DNA of 64,000 bases from Lucinisca nassula (lineage: Eukaryota > Mollusca > Bivalvia > Lucinida > Lucinidae), in contig OY757010.1 in the NCBI GenBank assembly GCA_963580285.1, positions 150,026,675 to 150,090,674 of the forward strand. The letters are read 5' to 3'. Position numbers and translations under genes: made by a program. Under the pieces are notes generated by a model. The model was not told where the DNA came from and did not search any database. It was given only the letters and a program-made list of their open reading frames with translations. Positions within the stretch are counted from its first letter, which is position 1. Every line of letters starts with the position of its first letter. This document shows, piece after piece, positions 31,755 to 43,289 of this stretch.

Positions 31755-32041
31755 TTTGTTTGTTTGATTTGAGGTTTAACGTCCCCGTCAACACTATAAA
31801 AGTCATTTTGGAGACGTTGCTTCCAATTTTGTGGGACTTTTACCCGACATTGAGATGAAGACATCTCAAGCCCTGTCGCCCAATGAAACCAAAAGGGTTT
31901 ATTAGCATGGACGGTCCGCCTCCTGGACAGGCTTAGATCCTCTAAGCGGTTTACCAGTACTAGTGTGCGGGCCGGATTCAGCTCTGCGTGGAAGCATCAT
32001 GCAGCCCATATATTTCTTCAAGCCCCTATGGGCGGGGGCTT
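31755..32041 (-). mobile_element. Headless SINE with target-site duplication, in dae4-like intron 1
   Basis: Flanked by the 14-base repeat AAGTGACTCTTGGA (31741 and 32042). It inserted about 80 bases behind the exon 1 donor. Confidence 0.94.
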
Positions 32042-32454
32042 AAGTGACTCTTGGAATTACCTGATTATATTTTTCAGGTAAATGGCTCAAACACCATTGG
32101 GATCCTGAAATTTGTTAGAGAATCGCCTCGACAAGGTAAAATGAGAAAATGTATCCCCATAAATACTCCCAAATGTATTTAAGATATTGAGTTTGGCGAA
32201 ACTTTCATATGGACTAAAGAGCCGCTGTAAGCTTGAGACATTGGGCTTCATTATGTGTGATATTTTCATTTAATCTCTATTCACAGTATTTATTTATTTT
32301 TTATTTAACACCCACCCATAGACTTCAGAGTCCACCCTGTGTTAAGCCCATATTATATAAGGAACATTAGGGCCTAGAAGGATACACAGGAATATTCAAA
32401 TTTTAGGTAAAAAGGATAGTTGGCACTCGTTGAAACCGCCTCAGTGAGGCAATG

Positions 32455-32615
32455 GGACGCTTTCAGAAAGGGGTTCACTCTTAAAGGAAAGAATTTGCTC
32501 GGCTCTGGAGCTAATTGTTACCTTTTAATGCTACCCCTCTGTATACAGGGGAGACAGAATTCGGTTTGAAAGAGTTGTTTCTCCTGAAGGTATAACCATT
32601 CCCCTTAATTCCTTG
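32455..32615 (-). mobile_element. AAGGAAAGAATTTG foldback MITE, half copy
   Basis: TCTTAAAGGAAAGAATTTGC and CCTGAAGGTATAACCATTCC. The complementary hairpin arm is missing. Confidence 0.6.
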
Positions 32616-32674
32616 TAATGATGACTATGAAGGAGCATGTTGGCATTATTTTGCAAACCTTTTGTCTCATTCAC

Positions 32675-32953
32675 ATCACGAAAACACGCCTTTATAATAT
32701 TGACCCCCTTGATCCCCACTTTTATATAGTAAAACTGGGGTTTACAGGGGTAAACCTTATTTTTCTTATTTCTGCTCTAAAATATAGATAATGGGTACTC
32801 GTTAGAACCGCCTCATCGAGGCGGTTCTAACGAGTACCCACAATCTATATTTTGAGCAGAAATAAGAAAAATATCACAATTTTTCATCATAAAATTTTCA
32901 TTTTTTTCGGCGATAAAGGTGGCAATGTCTTTGTATAGGCGTGTTTGCGTAAT
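32675..32953 (-). mobile_element. Palindrome-core MITE, CGAAAACACGCC ends, well preserved
   Basis: Ends ATCACGAAAACACGCCT and AGGCGTGTTTGCGTAAT. Core GTACTCGTTAGAACCGCCTC with its full complement. The inner arms TTTTTCTTATTTCTGCTC extend the foldback to about 55 bases per side. Confidence 0.9.
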
Positions 32954-33229
32954 GATAGAACATAGATGGTGGGTACATTAAGGCGGTTCTAATGAGAACC
33001 TTCAGTATATTTTGATCCAGAAATAAGCAAAAATATTCCGATTATGGTATTTTATCAGAGGAGTGTTATAACGCGTTGATAACAGGTCGGGAAAGACATT
33101 TTTGCAACGTGCCACTGTCGCTTGGTTATCTTTAATCTTATGGGTTTCAGAAAATCTTCGTCTTTGAGGGGGTAAAAATTCTTGAAATTACCGAATTCAG
33201 TGACATTTCGCTAACAAGACCCGCTGAAA

Positions 33230-33365
33230 TTAAAACTTATTGTGTTTTTAAAAGTTCAAGTTATTCGTTCCTTGTGTTTCTACCCCCAGGTATCACTAGT
33301 AAGAGACCACCTTTGGAACTGTTCAAAAGTGAACAGTTCAAAAGGTTGTCCGAATAAAGGACTGC
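33230..33365 (+). mobile_element. pogo/Tc1-type MITE, partial
   Basis: Loop side TTCCTTGTGTTTCTACCC and shortened hairpin CTGTTCAAAAGTGAACAG. The left end is missing. Confidence 0.65.
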
Positions 33366-33445
33366 AGGAAGTGCACTGTGGATAGTCATCGACGCGGTGC
33401 AGGTCCGTACTTTGGACACGCTAGAATTCTGTTGTATCTCCTCTT

Positions 33446-33449
33446 TTTT

Positions 33450-33483
<34 letters not shown>

Positions 33484-33529
33484 CAGTTGGTCATTACTCT
33501 CTCTTTCTCTCTCTCTCCTTGCAATTGTA

Positions 33530-33583
<54 letters not shown>

Positions 33584-33596
33584 TGCAATTGTACAT

Positions 33597-33676
<80 letters not shown>
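33446..33676 (+). repeat. (CT)n microsatellite with CAATTGTACA interruptions
   Basis: About 230 bases of CT broken twice by CCTTGCAATTGTACA-like spacers, which suggests a duplicated CT-plus-spacer unit. The long SLSLSL and RERERE frames here are not genes. Confidence 0.95.
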
Positions 33677-33678
<2 letters not shown>

Positions 33679-33769
33679 CAATTAATAATTGCTTCACTAG
33701 GCTGGCTTCAAACTATCTCTTAACTAGTCTTAAAACGTTTAAGACTCTTGTGTTATGACACTTATCCCA

Positions 33770-34315
33770 CTTAAAATCATTTAAACCATCTTAAATAAAT
33801 TAAGATCGACTTTTCGAATTTTTTCATAACATAATGAAGAAAATTATGTATTTTTACAACAAGGTAATAACTTGTAATACCAAAATTGCCGATCTGTATT
33901 CAGATTATCGAAAAATCAACAAACTCTTATAGCTTTAAACCAGTTTGCTCTAATTTTATTTCAAACAGTGGTCTATTCATGTGATGAAATTTTAAAGGTT
34001 TTATGTTTAAGCAACTTGTTTTTCAATTATACTTGTTCTTTTTTATTTTCGCGTTATCGGGTGGTTAAAATCTATCCATATGTTATACTACTGTTAGATT
34101 TTGTCAGAGAACTGTGGTTTTAAAACTGCTTGAAGTCAGTCACCCAAGAAATTGTCACCAGTAATACTGTTGACATAGTATGACTCAAATCAGATAAAAC
34201 GAGGATATTTCATTCAAGTTTTCCTTGTATATTATATGATAGCATTTTTGACAAGAGACACCACGCTTAGTCCTGTCATTTAGCAATGGGCCAGTGTGTG
34301 TGTGTAATTGTTTTC
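33770..34315. other. Unassigned AT-rich intronic stretch
   Basis: No repeat or exon recognised. Confidence 0.45.
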
Positions 34316-34317
34316 AC

Positions 34318-34470
34318 AAGGCTCGTGTAAACTTCACTTTATATAGGAAAAGTGAGTTTTACAAGGGTATACTTTATTTTCCTTATTTTTATTAAAACAA
34401 ATATTGTGGGTGCTCGTTAGAACCGTCTGAGGCGGTTATAACGAGCACACAAAATCTTTATTTGGAGCAG
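34318..34470 (+). mobile_element. Palindrome-core MITE, partial
   Basis: GTGGGTGCTCGTTAGAACCG with AGGCGGTTATAACGAGCAC and GAGCAGAAATAA. Confidence 0.75.
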
Positions 34471-34664
34471 AAATAATAATGATAATAATAATAATAATGA
34501 AAAAATATCTGAAAGAAAAAAAACGCTCACAACTCTGGGTAAAAGGATTTTCAATGACGAAAGTGCTAAAACGAGAAGTATCCTGATCTCTTTCGCGAAC
34601 AGTCCATAATTTTATATTTTTCAAGAAAGATGATAATTATGTTGGTCTTAAAAGGAATGCAAAC

Positions 34665-34872
34665 ATCTAGCATATTTTTCCGCCATTTTTCAAAGGGACT
34701 TCCTGTTCTATAAGGTCAGTCCCACCGAAATAGGGGTCTACTCATAAAGGAAAGAATTTGCTCCTCAGGAGGAAATTCTTTCCTTTAAGAGTTGACCCTT
34801 TTTTGACATGGGAGACAAAAACACTATTGCAGGAGTCGCCTCCCCTGAAGGTGTTCCCATTCCCCTTAAAGC
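34665..34872 (+). mobile_element. AAGGAAAGAATTTG foldback MITE
   Basis: ATAAAGGAAAGAATTTGCTC with AAATTCTTTCCTTTAAGAGT. The right end is GTGTTCCCATTCCCCTTAAA. Confidence 0.75.
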
Positions 34873-35020
34873 GCAGCCGTTTTGGCGAGTGGGCGTCAAA
34901 TCATAGCGTTCTGCTCGGTGTTGCTCTTTTTTTCCTTTTTTGTAATGCTTCTAAAAAATGTTATATTTCAGTTTTTCATTTCTATCTCTTTAATCTTAAT
35001 TACCAGTTTTGCTTGGTTAA

Positions 35021-35241
35021 CCCATTTAGTACCAGAAACCCCCAAACGGGTACCCTGGCAAACAGTGCAGGCCCAGATCGGACGCCGCAGAACGCGGCGT
35101 CTGATCAGGGCCTCCACTGTTTGCTGAAAGTTCAGTCATTTTCCAAATAAATTATGATCAAAACACAACCTGACACCCCTAAATTTTTAAATTGACTCCT
35201 ACTATATATAGGGAGAAAGATTCCATTTGGTACAAAAAGGG
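35021..35241 (+). mobile_element. piggyBac-type MITE, second family (GTACCA ends)
   Basis: TTAA at 35017 and 35242. Ends CCCATTTAGTACCAGAAAC and TTTGGTACAAAAAGGG. Core hairpin AGATCGGACGCCGCA / TGCGGCGTCTGATC. Confidence 0.9.
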
Positions 35242-35574
35242 TTAAGACGTGTGTCAGCACCGACTTTACCTGGCCCTAATATATACTTAAGTAGATTAAG
35301 GAGTCGCCAATGCTTCACGCACGCACGCACACGCGACTCACAGACAGGTGCTTTACCGGGGCAAGTAGGGAGGAAAAGACGCCCTTTTTTCTCCATAAAT
35401 ATAAAGGACAGAGACCTGTAATTTACTTAATCATCATGTTATTAATTTTGAAGCAAGTTCGTTTGTAAGTGCCCCACACAAATTATAAAAATCATCATAT
35501 TACTATTTTTGAAACAAGTTCGTCGGTAAGGGTCGCTCAAAAATTACAATGTCTGTTTTGGGTGTTGGTTGCGT

Positions 35575-35840
35575 GAGGAGAAGGTGCCATGCATCTTGCG
35601 TCACTGGGGCGTCCAACTGATATTGGCTTACTTTTGGGCAAGGCCTGCTGTCCTTGAAGCAGGTAAGGGTAGGGGATGGGTTGGGGAATGTCGCTATTCT
35701 ATTACTTCAGTTTCTACACTTCCATTCATTTCTCTCTTTCTCCCCAAGAAACTGAATGACATTCTCCGTCTATATCCTTAGCTGTTGGAAGGACAGCAGG
35801 CCTTGCCCAAGTGATGCAAGATACAAGACACCTCCTTCAC
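35575..35840 (+). mobile_element. CT-rich SINE with foldback end
   Basis: CTTGCGTCACTGGGGCGTCC, then a pyrimidine-rich body. It ends with the complement of its start (GACAGCAGGCCTTGCCCAAG), so the copy can fold back. Confidence 0.6.
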
Positions 35841-36139
35841 CTCCTAAAAGGCGAATTCGATTGACCTGTAGTGTATAACAGTTTATTCACACATTTCTTT
35901 CTTACTTCTCCAGTTACATTATGACAGTTGCTGGTAAATAAAAACAGCTGTCTTTATTGTGAAAAACAAAACAGAAAATTTATTGACATCTTCCGATGTG
36001 TTGAATGTTGATAACGACACTAATAATTGTGATTAATAAATTGACAAAACACTTGGAAGGAAGCTTTTAATTGTTTGCGTGCACTCAGTCAGTCCTAGGT
36101 CAACGTCTCGACGCCATATGCAGAAGTACAGACACATCG

Positions 36140-36245
36140 CGTTCAGCTCAAAATCATAGATTGTGGGTACTCTTTAGAACCGTCTCAATGAGGCGGTTCT
36201 AAAGAGTACCCACAGTCTATGTTTCGAGCATAAATAAGTAAAAAC
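36140..36245 (+). repeat. Palindrome core with CTCTTT/AAAGAG arms
   Basis: GGTACTCTTTAGAACCGTCT and GAGGCGGTTCTAAAGAGTAC. Both arms carry the change from CTCGTT to CTCTTT. Confidence 0.85.
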
Positions 36246-36586
36246 TGTGACTTTTTTTAATCATAAAAATTGGCGTCGCTTTTATTATTTTGCTTTGGAT
36301 AGCCAGTTGGCCATCCATTTTGTGGGAAAGTAACTGTCATTTTGGCTTTCCGCTAGTGTTGTTTCCATTAGGGTCTAGTTGTTTCGTGTTTGTGTTTCTT
36401 TCCCTTGGTGTCTCTGATGGAAGCTGTTAATTGTATCGATTCCTGATCATTGCTTTCACTTCTATTTTGGAGGTATTTTTCTTGGGCGAGCCTATTCACA
36501 GATTTATACTTTAGATCATTTACTCAAAGAGCTATTTATAGTATATATACAGTTAGATATATACTGTAGTGCCCAATTATAACTAG

Positions 36587-37342
36587 ATAACTAATAACCT
36601 AAATCAACTAGCACAGTGGGAGGCCGATTGGCAGATGAAGTTCAATGTGGCCAAATGTCATTCAATGAGGGTGTCGCGACACCCTCCTGACAAACAAATT
36701 AAGTTTGACTATAAACTACACCAGCAAATCTTGGAGCAGGTTCAATCCGCCAAATATCTTGGTATCACCATCACTGATGATCTTGATTGGGGTCAACACA
36801 TTTCAGAAATTACATCAAAAGCAACTAGGACTTTAGGATTTCTTAGACGAAACTTGGCTTTTGCACCTAGGCAGACAAAGGATGTTGCATATAAAACATT
36901 GGTTCGCCCTCAGCTAGAATATGCATCACCCATTTGGCATCCCTATGTTAAAACTCAGATTCAGCAGGTGGAGAAGGTGCAGAGGACAGCTGCTCGATGG
37001 ACCTGCCGACGATGGCGCAATAGAAGCAGCGTCGGTGACATGCTTAACGAGCTAGAATGGCCGTCCCTAGAGGCCCGTCGTGAGCAGTCCTCTTTAACCT
37101 TCTTCTATAAGATACATTCAGGTACAGTGGCCGTTAATAAAGATAAATACTTGACCCCTGTGACAGTTTCAACTCGAACAAGGGCATCAAAAGTAAACAA
37201 CTCACAGTATCACAGGTACCAGTCCTACAGTGATGCCCTGAAAAATTCCTTCTTCCCTAGGACTATTCCCCAGTGGAATAGTCTTCCCTCTTCTGTGGTG
37301 AATGCTAAGACTGCAGAGGAGTTCAAAGCCCATACAGTGTAA
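36587..37342 (+). pseudogene. LINE reverse transcriptase C-terminal fragment (5'-truncated)
   Basis: An open frame of about 250 codons (the first ATG is at 36635) encodes the thumb and C-terminal part of a non-LTR retrotransposon polymerase. Motifs include WEADWQMKFNVAKCH, YLGITITDDLDWGQHI, LGFLRRNL, YKTLVRPQLEYASPIWHP, VEKVQRTAARW and the closing IPQWNSLPSSVVNAKTAEEFK. These are typical of jockey/CR1-superfamily ORF2 proteins annotated as mobile element jockey-like. The endonuclease and the catalytic palm are absent and there is a stop just upstream (36584), so the copy is 5'-truncated and dead. It lies in intron 1 of the dae4-like gene, same strand. Confidence 0.88.
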
Positions 37343-37526
37343 GATTGAGACTCAGAGGTATGCGTTTTAGTATACCTCTGTTATTCGGATTGTAAATAGT
37401 TTTAAGGACTCATCCAGTGACTTCTCTTTCTTTTTTTTTTTTTTTTTTTTTTTTTTTCAGCTAAACTCTAAAGTTAGCTACGCACCCAACTGAGGTAATG
37501 GCCAAATATGACCGACTCAGTATAAG

Positions 37527-37529
<3 letters not shown>

Positions 37530-37563
<34 letters not shown>
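37530..37563 (+). repeat. (GATA)n microsatellite, LINE 3' tail
   Basis: About eight GATA units directly ending the LINE. Microsatellite tails are usual for several CR1/jockey-superfamily clades. Confidence 0.9.
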
Positions 37564-38063
37564 TTCTGTCACTCATTATCACGTGATTGCCGATAGGATC
37601 GTTTTCTTGGGCGAATTTTATTTATAGATGTATACAAGTAAATTTATACTAAAAGTATTTACTATGAATAATATACCTCAGAGATATATACTTTAGTGCC
37701 CAATATAAAACAACTTTTCTGTCATTCGTTTTTGACGTAATTACCTAGTGGATCCGTATGTTATTTAGTGGGCGTGGTTTAGTATGCATTACAGTTAGTA
37801 AGCATATTTTCTAGTGTTTTTGTTAGTAAATAATTGATTAAAACTATGTCACTGATAGTTGAATTCGAATACATTTGGCGTCATATATTTATATTAAATT
37901 TATGTCACTGCATCATTAATTTAACAGCAACCTGATAATTTGCTACATAGCTGCAATATGAGTGTCTTCCCTTTGACATAAAAAATAGCTGACAAGTAAA
38001 AGCTTTAGTAAAGCTTTTCATTCACATTCTAAGTTCGATTGTCAACCCAGTTTGTTGTTTAGT

Positions 38064-38180
38064 TTTAGGTTTAACGTCCCCGTCAGCACCGTAAAGGCCA
38101 TTTTGGAGTCGTTGTTTCCAAAATTGTGGGACATTTACTCAATATTAAGATGAAATATGACCTCTCCAGCCTCTTGGCAA
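38064..38180 (-). mobile_element. Headless SINE 3' fragment inside retroelement block copy 2
   Basis: Counterpart of the 6608 fragment at the same block position. Confidence 0.75.
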
Positions 38181-38904
38181 TTATTGCAGTTGCAGTTTTC
38201 TGTCAGACGATTTCTGCACATTAACCTCCCTTGAATTTCTAAAAATAAATGTTCTGTTTGACTGGAAAAAAGATAGATCTATAACTAATTGATGTGGTAT
38301 GAAAATTTGTTTCATACGGTGGAATTTTCTTATAATATCCTTTTATGAGAATGTCTTGTTTCTGTGAATTTCTTTGTTGCATGAAAACTAAAACCTCTCT
38401 AATAGATGTATTATTCTGTCCACCTTGCTGATTTAATCACTCGATATATCTACATCCTGACCAGATATTGATCAGACAGGCAATGATCATCATAGTGCAG
38501 ATTACAATTTCTGGTCCTTTGGGGTCATTGAGTTCATTTGGTATCATTTTGAAAATAGAGTTCGGCTTAATCCGGTGATAGAGGGCGTGGCCGGTGTTGC
38601 ATATTTCAGTACTGGTCATGAACAGACTCAATAAAACTTCAGAACTTATTTATTTTCACTGTAGCTGGTGTTGTGCCGTGTGGCGGCCGTAAAACGTTTC
38701 CCCGTACATCATCATAGTTTTCTTAACTCGCATATGCGGGTAAGAGTGACTGTAGGTAAACACCGACGGCCCAGGCGGATTCGGAGCAGATATTGTTATT
38801 TGATTTTCATAACGGGAGTGCTTGCGACAGCTTATGTTAGATAGGGCCATTCTGATTTAATTTCAAAATTCAATATTGGACTTAAATCTCTTCTGCAACA
38901 AGGT

Positions 38905-39066
38905 TAGAAGCCTCCGTGGTGCAGTGGTTACGCTACTCGCCTTGTAAACCAGGGATCGCAGGATCGATCCCGGGCTTCTCCAGACTTTCGGATGAGTCTT
39001 TAAACAGAGGTCCCGTCTCCGTATGACCTTAGCTGTTGGTGGGACGTAAAACTAATACTCACTCAC
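38905..39066 (+). mobile_element. tRNA-derived SINE (CCTCCGTGGTG family) with target-site duplication
   Basis: The tRNA-like head has A-box TGGTGCAGTGG and B-box GGATCGATCCC. The body is ACTTTCGGATGAGTCTTTAAA, and the tail is GTGGGACGTAAAAC plus ACTCACTC. Flanked by the 13-base duplication TCTGCAACAAGGT. Copy 1 of the block has the empty site at about 9278. Confidence 0.93.
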
Positions 39067-39067
39067 T

Positions 39068-39322
39068 CTGCAACAAGGTCTATCGGAACCCGAATTTTAT
39101 GGTTACATAGTATATAAATTCAGAAAAATATACAACCGCAATCACTTCAGCACCCAATTTCGTACAATCATTCTTCGATATAAAAAGATTGGGTACAACA
39201 TGGATGTTATACGACAGACTGTATGCATGGTTGTTAACCCAATCACGGTTGGCAACTTTGCTTCCCTCTTTAATTGCACGCCGGTGGGTCAGGCCTCAGA
39301 TTCTATGACGGTTCCAACGTAA
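39068..39322 (+). pseudogene. Reverse-transcriptase-like C-terminus, in frame but split by a SINE
   Basis: 84 codons plus TAA, in frame from LQQGLSEPEF to NPITVGNFASLFNCTPVG and SMTVPT. The upstream part of the same frame (to 38904) is cut off by the SINE at 38905-39066. Confidence 0.5.
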
Positions 39323-40621
39323 AGGCTTATTTAGAATTAGAGAGATCTAATTCAAGGTAATGTTGGTTGGTGCCTGATGCTCTGTCTCTGGTCGGGCCCA
39401 TCGGAGTCTAACTGTTGGTTTTCCTTTGCTCCAGCATTTCAGTGGTTTCTTGCTGTCGAGTCCTCTTTGATTATTTGTGTTCACGGAGATGTTGCACTGA
39501 TGAGTTAGGAGGCCTTCATGCGGACTGAACAAATTATTTGTCTAAATCGCGACGGAGGTAAGGGCGAGGATTGTGGCCACGTAAAATCGATTTAAGCCCC
39601 CCCCCCCCCCCCCCCCCCGCAACCCCCAGTGGAAATCTTTGCACTGACCGTTCCAAGGCGGTTCTTCTGTGGCGGTTTATTTATGTTGTTTTTTGTTACT
39701 TACTGTGTGTATCACTTGTGTCTTTTTATTTTGGATGGCCATATGGGAAAGTTACTGTCCTTATGACCTTCCTTTGTTTAGGTTTCCATTGTGGTCTGGT
39801 CGCTTAATGTTTATGTTTCTTTCCCTTTGGTGTCTTTGATGGGTGGAGTAAGTTAATTGTATCGATTCCTGATCTTTGTTTTACTTCTACTTATACGCTA
39901 GCACAGCAGCTTGTTCGGCGTACTGTCATTACTCAACAGTAAAAAAAAAAAGCTTAAGCTAGCCGCTTCCCGTTACATATTTTGAAGGCTCGTCCGCTTC
40001 CCCTTACACTTCGATGAACGCATCGCGTTACATGATTTTCAGTGACGTTAGTCTAAACCATGGTTCTCTACGGCCGTGGTGACAAACAGCGTGTAAATGT
40101 TTTTCATTTTTTGCCCTGTAAACATTTTTTCGCAAATATGTATAAAAAAATATACATGTACTTATTTTTTTTCTGCTTATGAACGACAGCGGATTTCTAG
40201 CAAAGTTTACATGAACCCCGAAGGGGGTTCATTTACTTTGCACGCGACACACTGCGTTAATACATTCATGAACAGCAAAAAATCATTTCTTAAATGTACT
40301 TCAAACTGAACGTTACATAACATATACATCAGATGCATTCAATAAGTGCGACTTTACAGAGTGTTCTTATTTCTTTCAAATCCCACATCATTCAAGATAC
40401 CGCCCATTATAACATGTTAGAAAACATGTTATACTTTTCTTGTTCCACATGGATGTGTTGTCATAATGACAATTATTTAGGTTTTTCATGTATCATTCTT
40501 TACCCAAGAGGTGGGATCGCGGGCGTACCGTGGAGATTAAACGGCCAAATAATCTCGACTTTCTGGTTTGAAGATGCGATCTACCTCTGCCTTTCTTGCA
40601 AAAACTTTTCATTACACACAG

Positions 40622-40868
40622 TTACGAAAACACGCCTATACAAATACATTGTAAACTTAACCTCCAAAAAATCGAAAATTTTTAGATGAAAAAATGTGAT
40701 ATTTTTCCGATTTCTTCTCAAAATATAGCTTGTGGGCACTCGTTAGTACCGACAACCTATGTCTTTGAGCAGAAATAAGAAAAATAAGGTATATCCCCGT
40801 AAACCCCAGTTTTCTCTGTATAACGTGGGGTTTAGGGGTGTTCATTTCACGGACATGTTCACGTGATG
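40622..40868 (+). mobile_element. Palindrome-core MITE with collapsed core
   Basis: Ends TTACGAAAACACGCCTATAC and ATGTTCACGTGAT. The core is reduced to GGGCACTCGTTAGTACC, with most of the right arm deleted. Confidence 0.82.
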
Positions 40869-41305
40869 CACATAATAAGTGCTACGCTTTTTGAAGGCAC
40901 TACCCAGACGTCTGGAAACGACTGCAAGATGATCTCTTTGCAATGGGTAATGAATTCATTCAAAAAAAGTCTACATAAGAATGATTTCACAAATATTTGA
41001 TGTATGAGCACGATTATAAAAGACGTACTACGGATCAGAAATATACATCTAGGGCTGAGTATTCATTAAATTATTTCTTTTGTCTTCCAAAACATTAAAA
41101 TTCTTAATTAAGACGACGTAAAATTGTGTTAAAGTAGATAGTATTTAGTTTGATAATAGGTCTGTCAATCACTTAAAGTTCAACATTGGTATTTTGTCCA
41201 TTCAAAATTTAAATTTTATCATCATTACAACGCATACTCTTAAATAAGCCAGTCACCCTGTATTTCAGGGGTCGTGAATTCGAGCCAGCACTTCTCTGGA
41301 CTCGG

Positions 41306-41570
41306 CGAGCCCTCGTCCATCGGGGCTCGGGGTAATTGACTGGGCTACATGATGCGTCCGCACAGACCTGAAACAGACCGAACATTTGAGTACTGGTGAG
41401 CTGCTAAGAAGGTCTAATCCTGTCCGGACAAAGTGGTGCGAATCGGATTGTCCCTAGCGGTTTCTTTGTGCGGTAGGGCTCGAGAAGTCATTGGTAAATG
41501 TCTCACAAAATCGGAAGCAAAGTCTTTCAAATCACGTAAATAGTGTTGATGGGGCGTAACCAAACTAAAA
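41306..41570 (+). mobile_element. Headless SINE, old copy
   Basis: GAGCCCTCGTCCATCGGGGC to GTTGATGGGGCGTAACCAAA, with many changes. Confidence 0.75.
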
Positions 41571-41710
41571 TATGACCGATTGCTGCTCCTAATACATTTA
41601 TCACACTATATAACGGTAGAGGCGTATCTTAGCCTGTGGCCGTAGAAACATAGAAGTCGAGCTCATCATGTTTTGGGCACATCATTTGAAGGCGGGATCC
41701 CCTTGTTCCT

Positions 41711-41892
41711 CAGTGTAATTCCGCTATTCAAACCACCTAAAATTAAGACTGAGACAGATTGCGCTTTTAAAAGCATATTTAAAAGGGTCCAGTTACATTT
41801 CCTTTGTGTTTTCAACTTCCCGTATGTTCTAGTGGAAACCATCTTTGGGACTGTTCAGTCCCAAAGGTGGCCTTAAAATAAAAATCACACTG
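41711..41892 (+). mobile_element. pogo/Tc1-type MITE with shortened hairpin
   Basis: CAGTGTAATTCCGC start and AATCACACTG end. The hairpin arm is reduced to GGGACTGTTCAGTCCC. Confidence 0.82.
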
Positions 41893-41924
41893 TATTCTGG
41901 TATATATGCTGCTAAATACACTAG

Positions 41925-42095
41925 CCCGTCTTATTGTGAAATCCCAAAACGGGACACTCGCAAACGACGTCGTTTGCAAAATGTTCATTTTCTTGATAAA
42001 TTCCATGAAAAAAATGAAACCTGATGCTCTTAAATTTCGAAATGGTCTCATGTTATATATAAGACGGGAGATTCCATTCAATACAAAACAGGTTA
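41925..42095 (+). mobile_element. piggyBac-type MITE, second family, diverged
   Basis: AAATCCCAAAACGGGACACT, a shortened palindrome GCAAACGACGTCGTTTGC in place of the usual core, and the shared TTCCATTCAATACAAAACAG end before TTAA. Confidence 0.65.
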
Positions 42096-42554
42096 ATAAG
42101 CACATGCAATAAAAAACCCTGCAATCTCCACTTTATGTAAAAAAGAATTGGGGCCTCGTAGAGAAATGTACATGTAACATCTTCATTTGCAACTACATTG
42201 AACCTCATGATCAGCGTGACAGAGGTGACATATTCACACATTGTAAAATTTTGTGACAGTTTCATGGCTCGACTTCCCGGTGATCTTGACCTTGAGGTTA
42301 AAATAAGATGTCGCCATATTTGTTAAAAGGGGCACCTCTTAGTTTACGAGCTGAGAACGGGGATATGTTATTTCAACCGGTTATTCTAGGGTCAGTTACG
42401 AGAGAGCTGTCAAAATGGCCAGTTTCCGTGTCAACCTACTGGTGTGAATTTGAGCTGACAATATTGTTACCCACAAACTGCCATTTTCAGAAGAAAACAT
42501 CATAGTGTTTCTTATTTACAATGTATGTTATGAAGTCAACACGTCCGTGTAATG

Positions 42555-42735
42555 AAGTATCCTCTAAACCCCACTTTATATAGAGAAAACTGGAGTTTAC
42601 AGGATGGTCATTATTTTCTTTATTTCTGCTCCAAGACAGAGATCTGGGTACTTGTAAGTACCGCCTCAATGAGGCGGTTCTAACGAGCACCCGCAACCTT
42701 AGTTTGGAGTATAAATAAGAAAAAAAAATACAAAA
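42555..42735 (+). mobile_element. Palindrome-core MITE, partial
   Basis: AAACCCCACTTTATATAGAG and core GTACCGCCTCAATGAGGCGG, followed by AATAAGAAAAAAAA. Confidence 0.78.
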
Positions 42736-43051
42736 AAAAACTGCTTTTGAGATATGAAGGAAAGAGCCATCTATCACACGGACGTGATGTGGCAGTCCAA
42801 ATGTGTGCACTTTCTAGGCTGATAATTGTTGATATTTTTCATATTTTTCCCAGAAAACAATTTTCTGGAAAAATTAGGAAAATATTTCAAAATGTCGTCT
42901 TCTGAAAATTTTATACCCAGCAATGCTGAGCGTTAACCCAAAAAAGGTATAGCGTCCCTAAAATGTGACTCCAGAATACAGCTAAGACCCAAGAACACAG
43001 CGTCTGTTTAGCGCCTTTGTTTTGCATAACTTGCAATAACAGACACCACAT

Positions 43052-43287
43052 GAGCCCCGCCAAGCGAATTTATGTCTTCGAACATTCCGTCATGACAAAT
43101 TTTAACTGCGTATGCCCAGCCATTCAGAGGGGCCAGGGATATGGCTTTCTGTCTGAAGGTTCCTCTTGATTCACTGCTTGTATGAGCGAGCAGCGAAGGT
43201 TCTGGCGAGACTGCGCGAATGCGCAGGCTCGCCTGAACCTTCGCTGCTCGCATAGGCGATAAGTAACAAAATCGCTTGACGGGGCCT
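43052..43287 (+). mobile_element. GCCCCGTCAAGCG MITE
   Basis: Same length and order as the 13173 copy (236 bases), with a few substitutions. Confidence 0.87.
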
Positions 43288-43289
43288 AC

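Larger units (their letters stand above)
36587..37563 (+). mobile_element. 5'-truncated CR1/jockey-type LINE insertion with GATA tail
   Basis: After the ORF stop there is a short 3' UTR with an inverted AGAGGTATGC/GTATACCTCT motif, a poly-T run (37433-37457) and a terminal (GATA)n tract to 37563. The flanks on both sides resemble the start of the retroelement block (CTTGGGCGA...GTGCCCAA), so the LINE probably landed in another copy of that block. Confidence 0.75.
37606..40443 (+). mobile_element. Retroelement-derived block, copy 2
   Basis: Same orientation as copy 1. It lacks the 1.8 kb segment: CATCATCATAG joins straight to TTTTCTTAACTCGC. It has gained a tRNA-derived SINE at 38905. Homology stops at CTTTTCTTGTT, after which the two loci differ. 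It lies inside the proposed intron 1. Confidence 0.75.

Noticed and set aside
33261..33758. Long open frames rich in SLSLSL or RERERE
   Set aside because: They are translations of the (CT)n microsatellite in several frames on both strands.
39347..39532. Short frames inside the retroelement block copies
   Set aside because: Not conserved as protein between the two copies and in the wrong strand or frame relative to the polymerase fragment.
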